This document shows positions 35,186 to 41,485 of a stretch of DNA of 64,000 nt, in pieces. The DNA lies in assembly GCF_041228405.1 (NCBI RefSeq), contig NZ_CP133888.1:3100001-3164000 (forward strand). The letters run 5' to 3'. The notes beneath the pieces are model-generated. The model ran no database searches and had not been told where the DNA came from. It was given only the letters and a program-made list of their open reading frames with translations. The DNA comes from Salinilacustrithrix flava (GTDB lineage: Bacteria; Actinomycetota; Acidimicrobiia; Acidimicrobiales; Salinilacustritrichaceae). Both the position numbers and the translations under genes were made by a program. Positions within the stretch are counted from its first letter, which is position 1; each line of letters begins with the position of its first letter.

Positions 35186-36271
35186 TCAGTGCTCGAGGAT
35201 CTGGGCGACGAAGTGCACGGGCTCGCCGGCGTCGTCGCGCACGATGCTGCACCACAGGTCGACCGTGACGACGTGGCCGTCGCGGTGGAGGTAGCGCTTG
35301 AGCAGGCGGTAGCTGGGCTGCTTGCGGTCGAGCAGGTCCCGGACCTGGGCGAGGTCGGGTTCGAGGTCGTCGGGGTGGGTGATGTCGGCGAAGGACCGGC
35401 CGACGAGCTCCTCCGCCGTGTACCCGGTGATCGCCGTCCACGCCCGGTTGAGGTCGAGGAAGCACCCGGTCGGGTCGACCAGCGCGATGCCGGCCGGGGC
35501 GTGCTCGAAGGTCGCCCGCCAGGTCTCCTGCGACCGGGCCAGGGCGAGCATGGCGTCGTGCTCGGTGGTGATGTCGGTGGTCGACAGGGCGATGCTCGTG
35601 GTGCCGTTGTCGGCGATGCGGCGGCCGACGACGCGCAGGGTGCGACCCCGGTGGGACACGACGGCGGAGGCCAGGCTCGTCTCCCGGGCGCGGGCGATGG
35701 CCTCGTGCAGCCCCTGCACCGACGTGACGGTGATGGCGGTGCGGCCCTCGAGCCCGAGGTGCTCGCGGAACAGGGTGTTGGCGTAGATGATGCGGTCGCC
35801 GGCGGCGAGCACGGCGAGGCCGATGGGTGCGACGTCGGCGATCGAGAAGTCGTCGCCGTGCACCTCGCTCGGGAACGCGCCCCGGGTGTCACGGATCTCC
35901 ACCGCCACGACGATGCCGCCGACACCGGGCACGTCCCGGGCGTCGAAGGCGCGCAGGTCCTCGTCGTGGATGATGCTCGGATCGTTGGCGTCGAAGATGC
36001 GCGCCCGCATCGTCGCCTCCGGCGCGTTGCCGAGGCGCATCTGCTCGAGCGTGTCGAGCACCGAAGGGAGGTCGGCCGGGTGGACGCGCTCCAGCATCGG
36101 GATGCCCAGCACCTGGGCGTTGTCGGGCAGGTGCACCCGCAGGCGCGAGCTTCGACGCCGCCAGTGCATCAGGTCGTCGTCGCCGAGCACGAAGACCACG
36201 TCGGTGAGGCGATCGACGATCGTCTCCAGGATGGCGAGGTCATCCAGCTGCCCCAGCGCGTCGGCTTCCAC
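35186..36271 (-). CDS. PAS-domain sensor protein without output domain
   Basis: About 361 residues. The N-terminal part resembles that of the PAS-GGDEF protein at 30717 (ILETIVDRLTDVVFVLGDDD against VLHHLLDRSADVTVLVDAS; both contain VHPADLPSVLD/MHPDDLPAVLD), followed by a PAS region (APIGLAVLAAGDRIIYAN) and a third PAS/PAC (ATFEHAPAGIALVDPTGCF to VHFVAQILEH), where it stops. It therefore looks like a paralogue lacking the GGDEF domain. I chose GTG 36271 because TACCGT lies 7 bases upstream; the frame extends to 36337. It probably signals through protein contact. The divergent neighbour is an atypical response regulator. Confidence 0.8.
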   Translation of the reverse strand: MEADALGQLDDLAILETIVDRLTDVVFVLGDDDLMHWRRRSSRLRVHLPDNAQVLGIPMLERVHPADLPSVLDTLEQMRLGNAPEATMRARIFDANDPSIIHDEDLRAFDARDVPGVGGIVVAVEIRDTRGAFPSEVHGDDFSIADVAPIGLAVLAAGDRIIYANTLFREHLGLEGRTAITVTSVQGLHEAIARARETSLASAVVSHRGRTLRVVGRRIADNGTTSIALSTTDITTEHDAMLALARSQETWRATFEHAPAGIALVDPTGCFLDLNRAWTAITGYTAEELVGRSFADITHPDDLEPDLAQVRDLLDRKQPSYRLLKRYLHRDGHVVTVDLWCSIVRDDAGEPVHFVAQILEH

Positions 36272-36278
36272 GCGCCGG

Positions 36279-36284
36279 ACGGTA
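36279..36284 (-). promoter_or_regulatory. Putative -10 box of the PAS-only gene
   Basis: On the minus strand TACCGT lies 7 bases before GTG 36271, matching the leaderless pattern seen elsewhere in the window. It decides the start chosen for this gene. Confidence 0.4.
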
Positions 36285-36366
36285 CTGACAGCCGCGCCGA
36301 CACTGGTGCCATCCGCACGGTGACCACATGACACCACCCAGTGGTGAGTCTGGCCATACTGGGGCG

Positions 36367-37167
36367 GTGGCCCGGGCCTTGATCATCCACGGCGATGCCG
36401 ATGAACGGCAGCGCCTGGCCGATGCGCTCGCCCCCGCGGTCGACCAGGTCGCGGACAGTCCCGACGGCCCCGACGGCCTGGCTCGCCTGGCCGACGGGTA
36501 CGACGTCGCCGTGGTGGCTGTCCGGCTCCCGTCGCGCAGCGGCATCTCGGTGCTCCACGACATCCGCCGGGACCACCCCGGCGTGGCGGTGGTCATGGTC
36601 GGCGGGTCGGACCCGGAGCTGGCCGTGATCGCGCTCGAGGCCGACGCCGACGACCACTGCGCCGCGGACGTGTCCGACCGCGAGCTCGTGCTGCGGGTGG
36701 AGCGGGCCATCGAGCGGCGGGCCCTGCTCCTCGCGGCCACCGACCCGGTCGGCGCGCTGGAGCGTGACGGTCTGGCGCTGGATCCGGTGACGCGGTCGGC
36801 CTCCGTCGGCGGCGTGGTGCTCGACCTCACCGTGAAGGAGTTCGACCTGCTGCGGACGTTCGCGTCGTCACCGAACCGGGTGTTCTCCCGGGCCGACCTG
36901 CTCGAGCTGGTGTGGCGGGCGAACGCCGCCGACCACAGCGTCGACACCGTCACCGAGCACGTCTACCGCCTGCGCGGCAAGCTCGCCGCCGCCGGTTCAT
37001 CCCACGGCTGGATCGAGACCGTGCGCGGCGCCGGCTACCGCTTCACGCTCCCAGCCCCCGTGATCCAGCCCGAGAGCCAGCCTGATCAGGCCTCGCACCT
37101 GCTCGTGGAGTCATCCGGGTCGTCACCCGCCAGGCAGGCGTCGAACCCGTTGCCGCCGTCCAGCTGA
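36367..37167 (+). CDS. OmpR-type winged-helix regulator with non-phosphorylatable pseudo-receiver
   Basis: A 266-residue protein with a receiver-like fold (1-120) and a Trans_reg_C winged-helix domain (LTVKEFDLLRTFASSPNRVF, HVYRLRGKL, GAGYRF). The receiver's phospho-acceptor position reads YDVAVVAVRLP, with Ala51 where Asp is expected, and the conserved Lys is also missing (ADADDHCAAD). It should bind DNA but not be controlled by ordinary phosphotransfer. GTG 36367 is 6 bases after CATACT. No histidine kinase is adjacent. The last 27 residues are Ser/Pro-rich and antisense to the end of the RTX-like gene, so they may be non-conserved. Confidence 0.85.
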   Translation: MARALIIHGDADERQRLADALAPAVDQVADSPDGPDGLARLADGYDVAVVAVRLPSRSGISVLHDIRRDHPGVAVVMVGGSDPELAVIALEADADDHCAADVSDRELVLRVERAIERRALLLAATDPVGALERDGLALDPVTRSASVGGVVLDLTVKEFDLLRTFASSPNRVFSRADLLELVWRANAADHSVDTVTEHVYRLRGKLAAAGSSHGWIETVRGAGYRFTLPAPVIQPESQPDQASHLLVESSGSSPARQASNPLPPSS

Positions 37168-37490
37168 TCGGCCCCGGCTCCACCCACCAGGCAGTCGTCC
37201 CCGTTGCGGCCGTCGATGCGGTCGTCGCCGGCCGAGCCGACGATGAGGTCGTTGCCGTTCGTCCCCTGGATCTTGGCGCCCTTCTTGTCGGCGATGGTCA
37301 CCAGCGTGGTGAGATCCATGCCGGCGCAGGCCGCCGGGGCCAGGTCCTGGATGGTGATGGGCATGGTGAAGCTGGTCGCGCGACTGGCGGCGACCTCGTT
37401 GGTCGACGCCGCCGCCGGCCCCGCCAGGACCAGCAGCCCGCTCAGCACCAGCAGTCCAGCAAGTCCCGTCAGACCGCGTGCTCGACCCAC
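37086..37490 (-). CDS. Small secreted RTX-like calcium-binding protein
   Basis: A 134-residue exported protein. GTG 37490 gives a signal peptide with basic start (GRARG), hydrophobic core (LAGLLVLSGLLVLAG) and AAAS cleavage region. The C-terminal half contains four RTX-type nonapeptide motifs (GTNGNDLIVG, SAGDDRIDG, RNGDDCLVG, GAGADQLDG) expected to bind calcium, plus two Cys. The start lies inside the end of the signal peptidase gene (22-base overlap), so it is the third gene of the camelysin/SipW operon. Its 3' end overlaps the convergent regulator gene by 82 bases. Likely a small matrix or surface protein; the partner is unknown. Confidence 0.82.
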   Translation of the reverse strand: MGRARGLTGLAGLLVLSGLLVLAGPAAASTNEVAASRATSFTMPITIQDLAPAACAGMDLTTLVTIADKKGAKIQGTNGNDLIVGSAGDDRIDGRNGDDCLVGGAGADQLDGGNGFDACLAGDDPDDSTSRCEA

Positions 37491-37963
37491 GCCTCGCCCT
37501 CCTCGGGCACCGGGACCCGGCCGAGCATGCCGAGCGCCAGCGCGGTGGCCAGGCCGACGATGACGGCCACGACGCCGGGGTCGAGCAGCGACCGCAGGTG
37601 GCGCCCGACGCCGGGCAGGTGGAGCTGCTCCCGGCCCACGACCTCGGCCGGGGTCGGCTGGTAGGAGTCGACCCAGTCGTTGTGGTCGCCCTGGGTCACG
37701 AACCGGCTGTCCTCGACGGCGACGATGCGGTGCAGCACCTTGCGGCCGAGGTCCGGGCTGTCGTAGGCGACGACGTCGCCGACCCGGTACCGGTCGGCGG
37801 GGCGGACGACGATGAGGTCGCCGGCCGCCACCCGTGGCGACATGCTGTTGCCCGTGGTGATGACCCAGCTCAGCTGACCCGAGCCGATCATCACCACGAG
37901 CCCCAGCAGCGCCACCCCGCCGATGGCGAGCAGGGCGTCGACGCCTCGTGCGAGGAGGCGCAC
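37469..37963 (-). CDS. SipW-type (ER/archaeal-type) signal peptidase I
   Basis: A 164-residue membrane protease with an N-terminal helix (VALLGLVVMI), Ser40 in TTGNSMSP, and His78 in VLHRI where bacterial SPase I has Lys. The GDHNDWVD segment supplies the acidic region. The Ser-His arrangement defines the SipW/ER class, which in Bacillus processes TasA-like matrix proteins. A C-terminal transmembrane helix (VVAVIVGLATALALGML) completes it. GTG 37963 begins 5 bases after the upstream stop. The substrate is most likely the camelysin-like protein encoded immediately upstream, and perhaps the RTX-like protein downstream. Confidence 0.9.
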   Translation of the reverse strand: MRLLARGVDALLAIGGVALLGLVVMIGSGQLSWVITTGNSMSPRVAAGDLIVVRPADRYRVGDVVAYDSPDLGRKVLHRIVAVEDSRFVTQGDHNDWVDSYQPTPAEVVGREQLHLPGVGRHLRSLLDPGVVAVIVGLATALALGMLGRVPVPEEGEAWVEHAV

Positions 37964-37968
37964 CGTGC

Positions 37969-38346
37969 TCAGCTCGTCGCGACGACGGTGAGGCTGTCGG
38001 CATCGAGGACGGCGATGCCGTCGAGATCGCACTCCCACACATCGGAGGTCGTGGTCTCGCTGCAGGTGCTGTAGTCGGTATCGGTGGACACGACCTTGGC
38101 CCGGACGCTTCCGGCCTCGCCGTTGAGCGTGAAGCGGACGAACTCGAGCTCTGACGGGTCGGTGGTGTCCAGCTCGTACTTGACGTCGCTCACGGTGTAG
38201 CCGCTGATCGCTGCGGTGCCGTCACCGGCCTTGGACGCCTCGACGGTGTTGGTGTTGGTGTACGCGTACGCCCCGGTTGCTGTCGCCACCGCGGCCACGC
38301 CGATCGCGAAGACGCGTGCGCCCCGTCCCAGTCGTGCCTGCCCCAT
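37969..38346 (-). CDS. Camelysin/TasA-like secreted protein, probable SipW substrate
   Basis: A 125-residue exported protein: basic N-terminus (ARLGRGARV), hydrophobic core (FAIGVAAVATATGAYA), then YTNTNTVEASKAGDG and ISGYTVSDVKYELD, the pattern of SipW-processed CalY/TasA-family or von Willebrand-like secreted small proteins. A Cys pair near the C-terminus (STCSETTTSDVWEC) may form a disulfide. ATG 38346 has GGGAGG 8 bases upstream, one of the few strong ribosome sites in the window. It is the first gene of a three-gene operon. In Bacillus such proteins form biofilm fibres; a fibre role here is inference. Confidence 0.85.
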   Translation of the reverse strand: MGQARLGRGARVFAIGVAAVATATGAYAYTNTNTVEASKAGDGTAAISGYTVSDVKYELDTTDPSELEFVRFTLNGEAGSVRAKVVSTDTDYSTCSETTTSDVWECDLDGIAVLDADSLTVVATS

Positions 38347-38366
38347 GTTCCTGTCCTCCCGTTGGT

Positions 38367-38401
38367 TCCCTCACGGGCGGCGGATGCCGGCCCGTGAGGG
38401 A
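38367..38401 (-). promoter_or_regulatory. Perfect hairpin in the leader of the camelysin/SipW operon
   Basis: CCCTCACGGGC (38368-38378) pairs with GCCCGTGAGGG (38390-38400) around an 11-base loop, and one further T-A pair extends it to 12 bp. It ends 20 bases before the start codon, just upstream of the ribosome site. It could be a regulator-binding site or an RNA element controlling translation. Confidence 0.6.
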
Positions 38402-38440
38402 GTTCATCGTCGGGGATCGAGGTGGACTTGAGAAGGAATT

Positions 38441-38465
38441 GATCTTCCGTTGAGATCAGAAGATC
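38441..38465 (-). terminator. Inverted repeat after aconitase
   Basis: GATCTTC (38441-38447) and GAAGATC (38459-38465) form a 7-bp stem with an 11-base loop, 16 bases after the aconitase stop, in an AT-richer patch. A nested TGATCT/AGATCA repeat overlaps it. Probably a terminator. Confidence 0.5.
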
Positions 38466-38481
38466 CGGCAGCGCCAGAGGT

Positions 38482-40788
38482 TCAGGCGTTGTCGCCGCCG
38501 CCCCGCTGGCGGATGATGTTCAGGGCCGACCCGGCCTCGAACCACTCGATCTGCTCGGGGGACAGGGTGTGGGTGGCCTCGAAGTCGACCGTGGAGCCGT
38601 CGGGCTTCACGATCTGGCAGCGCACGGGCACGTCGGGAGCGAGCCCGTCGAGTCCGAGGATGCTGAGCGTGTCGTCCTCGCCGATGGCGTCGTAGGTGGC
38701 CGGGTCCGAGAAGGTGAGGGCGAGCACGCCCTGCTTCTTGAGGTTGGTCTCGGCGATGCGGGCGAAGCTGCGGGCGAACACGGCGGCGCACCTGCGGAAC
38801 CGGGGCTCCATGGCAGCGTGCTCGCGGGAGGAGCCCTCGCCGTAGTTCTCGTCGCCGATCGCGACCCACTCCTGGCCGGCTTCGTGCAGCGACGCCATGA
38901 CCTCGGGGAACGGCTTGACCTTCCCGTCGGCCGGGTCCTTGCCGCTACCAGCCTCCCCGGTGAAGGCGTTGACCGCGCCGAGGAAGAGGTTGCCCGAGAT
39001 GTTCTCGAGGTGGCCGCGGTACTTGAGCCACGGGCCGGCCATCGAGATGTGGTCGGTGGTGCACTTGCCCTGGGCCTTCACGGCGACCGGCAGCTCGACG
39101 TAGTCCTCGCCGTCCCAGGCCGGGAACGGCTCGAGCAGCTGGATGCGGTCGGACTCGGGGTCGACCTTTACCTCGACGCTGGTGCGGTCCGACAGCTCCT
39201 CGGGGGGTGCGACGAAGGTGTCCTCGCCGGGGTCGAAGCCGCCCGGGGGCAGGTCGATGCCGACGGGCTCGTCGAGGCGGACCTCCTCGCCGGCGTCGTT
39301 GACCAGCACGTCGGTGCGGGGGTCGAAGTCGAGGCGGCCGGCCAGCGCCAGGGCGATGACCGTGTCGGGCGAGGTCACGAAGCTGAGGGTGTTGGCCGAG
39401 CCGTCGTTCCGCTTGGGGAAGTTGCGGTTGTAGGAGTTGACGATGGTGTTGACCTGGTCGAGCTGGGTCTGGGGGCGCGACCACTGGCCGATGCAGGGGC
39501 CGCAGGCGTTGGCGAGCACGTCGCCGCCGATCGCCTCGAGGTCGGCGAGCAGGCCGTCGCGCTCGATGGTGGCGCGCACCTGCTCGGAGCCCGGGGTGAT
39601 GAGCAGCTCGGTCTTGGCCTTCAGGCCCTTGGCCGCGGCCTGGCGGGCGATGGAGGCCGCCCGGGTGATGTCCTCGTAGGACGAGTTGGTGCACGAGCCG
39701 ATGAGGGCGGCGCTGATCTCGAGCGGCCAGCCCTCCTCCTTGGCTTCCTTGCCGACGCCGCCGTCCACGTCGCCGAGGACGTGGGCGCGGTCGGGGGAGT
39801 GGGGGCCGTTGATCATCGGGGGCAGCTCATCGAGGTTGATCTCGATGACCTGGTCGAAGTACTCGCCCGGGTTGGCCAGGACCTCGGGGTCGGCGCGCAG
39901 GTCGCCGGAGACGGCGTTGGCCGCATCGGCGATGGCCTCCCGGCCGGTGGACTTGAGGTACGCCGCCATGTTCTCGTCGAACTGGAACAGCGACGTCGTC
40001 GCCCCGATCTCGGCGCCCATGTTGCAGATGGTGCCCTTGCCGGTGGCGGTGATGGAGTCGGCGCCCTCGCCGAAGTACTCCACGATGGCCCCGGTGCCGC
40101 CCTTGACCGTGAGGATCTCGGCGACCTTGAGGATCACGTCCTTCGGTGCGGTCCAGCCGGACAGGCGCCCGGTGAGGTGGACGCCGATCAGCTTGGGCCA
40201 GCGCACGTTGAACGGGAAGCCGGTCATCACGTCGACGGCGTCGGCGCCACCCACGCCGATGGCGACCATGCCCAGGCCGCCGGCGTTGGGGGTGTGGCTG
40301 TCGGTGCCGATCATCATGCCGCCGGGGAAGGCGTAGTTCTCGAGCACGACCTGGTGGATGATGCCCGAGCCCGGCTTCCAGAAGCCGATGCCGTAGCGCC
40401 GGCTGACGGTCTCGAGGAACTCGTAGACCTCGTGGTTGGTCTCCGTCGCGACCTCGAGGTCCTTGAGCGCACCGACCTTGGCCTGGATCAGGTGGTCGCA
40501 GTGCACGGTGGAGGGGACGGCGGCCTCGTCCAGGCCGGCGGTCATGAACTGCAGCAGCGCCATCTGGGCGGTGGCGTCCTGCATGGCGACCCGGTCCGGA
40601 TCGAAGTCGGCGTAGCTGCGGGACCGCTCCATCTCCTGGCCCTCGCGATCCCGGAGGTGGTTGATCAGGATCTTCTCCGCGAGCGTCAGGGGCCGGCCGA
40701 GGCGCTCACGACCGATGCGGACGGAGTCGGGCAGCCGGTCGTAGACGGCCTGGACGAGCTCGATGGGAGTGGACGAAGTGACAGGCAT
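38482..40788 (-). CDS. acn: Aconitate hydratase (mitochondrial-type)
   Basis: A 768-residue [4Fe-4S] enzyme that interconverts citrate and isocitrate in the citric acid cycle. Cluster ligands are the Cys of GSCTNSSYED (about residue 366) and the pair in ANACGPCIGQW (about 428 and 431). MIGTDSHTPNAGG, MQDATAQMALLQF and GDENYGEGSSREHAAMEPR are standard active-site segments. Length and order match the mitochondrial ACO2-type, shorter than the roughly 900-residue AcnA usual in other actinobacteria. The start codon is only 18 bases from that of the divergent GntR gene. Confidence 0.97.
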   Translation of the reverse strand: MPVTSSTPIELVQAVYDRLPDSVRIGRERLGRPLTLAEKILINHLRDREGQEMERSRSYADFDPDRVAMQDATAQMALLQFMTAGLDEAAVPSTVHCDHLIQAKVGALKDLEVATETNHEVYEFLETVSRRYGIGFWKPGSGIIHQVVLENYAFPGGMMIGTDSHTPNAGGLGMVAIGVGGADAVDVMTGFPFNVRWPKLIGVHLTGRLSGWTAPKDVILKVAEILTVKGGTGAIVEYFGEGADSITATGKGTICNMGAEIGATTSLFQFDENMAAYLKSTGREAIADAANAVSGDLRADPEVLANPGEYFDQVIEINLDELPPMINGPHSPDRAHVLGDVDGGVGKEAKEEGWPLEISAALIGSCTNSSYEDITRAASIARQAAAKGLKAKTELLITPGSEQVRATIERDGLLADLEAIGGDVLANACGPCIGQWSRPQTQLDQVNTIVNSYNRNFPKRNDGSANTLSFVTSPDTVIALALAGRLDFDPRTDVLVNDAGEEVRLDEPVGIDLPPGGFDPGEDTFVAPPEELSDRTSVEVKVDPESDRIQLLEPFPAWDGEDYVELPVAVKAQGKCTTDHISMAGPWLKYRGHLENISGNLFLGAVNAFTGEAGSGKDPADGKVKPFPEVMASLHEAGQEWVAIGDENYGEGSSREHAAMEPRFRRCAAVFARSFARIAETNLKKQGVLALTFSDPATYDAIGEDDTLSILGLDGLAPDVPVRCQIVKPDGSTVDFEATHTLSPEQIEWFEAGSALNIIRQRGGGDNA

Positions 40789-40806
40789 GATGCAACTCTA
40801 ATACAA
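40789..40806. promoter_or_regulatory. 18-base divergent promoter/operator between acn and the GntR gene
   Basis: The two start codons (ATG 40788 minus, GTG 40807 plus) are separated by 18 bases containing CTCTAATACAAG. On the minus strand TATTAG lies 9 bases before the acn start. Both transcripts must begin at or very near their start codons, and a regulator bound here would affect both. Confidence 0.5.
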
Positions 40807-41463
40807 GTGAGAGAGATCCGATACGTGGCGATCGCTGACGACCTCCGTCGACAGATCACGTCCGGCGACCTGGTCGCCGGGGCCGTGCTGCCCTCGGAGG
40901 CCGACCTGGCCGGATCCTATGGGGTGAGCCGCGTCACGGTCCGAAAGGCGCTCGAGCTGCTCCGCTCGGAGGGGTTGATCGGCTCCCGCCAGGGGTTCGG
41001 CTGGTTCGTCGCCGTCCCGGTGGTGCGCAGATCGCTCGCCACGCTGTCGACCATCGAGGCCGACCTCGCCGCCCAAGGCCGCGAGCCCGTGCGCAAGGTG
41101 CTGTCCTTCCGCTTCCGTGACCTCGATGGGGAGCCCGTGCTCGAGGTGGTGCGCGTGAACCTGGCCGACGGCCAGCCCTTCGCCCTCGTCACGGTGTGGT
41201 GCCCGGCCGAGCTGGGCCGGTCGCTCAGCCGCGACGACGTGGAGGGCGCCACCTTCTACGACCTGCTCCCGAACGAGCTCGCCGCCGTCGACCAGACGAT
41301 CCGGGCCGCCGTCGCCGACGAGCGCGACGCCGAGGTGCTCGGCATCCCGGTCGGTTCGCCCATGCTCGTCGCGCTGCGGGTGAGCCGGGACGTCGACGGC
41401 CAGGCGTTCCTGCGAGCCGAGCACCGCTTCCCGGCGCACCTCACCGAGTTCGTGACCTCCTAA
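40807..41463 (+). CDS. GntR-family regulator with UTRA effector domain (HutC type)
   Basis: A 218-residue repressor-type protein. The N-terminal winged helix reads YVAIADDLRRQITSGDL, LPSEADLAGSYGVSRVTVRKAL and GLIGSRQGFGWFV, a textbook GntR HTH. The UTRA domain follows from about residue 75, ending with GQAFLRAEHRFPAHLTEF. GTG 40807 is the first start not buried in the divergent acn gene. The arrangement suggests autoregulation and control of aconitase; the ligand may be a citrate-cycle acid, which is inference. The stop codon forms part of a TAACCT box that could be the -10 of the next gene. Confidence 0.9.
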   Translation: MREIRYVAIADDLRRQITSGDLVAGAVLPSEADLAGSYGVSRVTVRKALELLRSEGLIGSRQGFGWFVAVPVVRRSLATLSTIEADLAAQGREPVRKVLSFRFRDLDGEPVLEVVRVNLADGQPFALVTVWCPAELGRSLSRDDVEGATFYDLLPNELAAVDQTIRAAVADERDAEVLGIPVGSPMLVALRVSRDVDGQAFLRAEHRFPAHLTEFVTS

Positions 41464-41485
41464 CCTGCCGGCCATCGAACTGCTG

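Noticed and set aside
38569..40806. Plus-strand frame running into the GntR gene
   Set aside because: This part is antisense to aconitase; the GntR protein starts at 40807.
40885..41200. GntR protein as a transporter-linked sugar regulator
   Set aside because: No sugar transporter or catabolic gene is adjacent; the divergent partner is aconitase.
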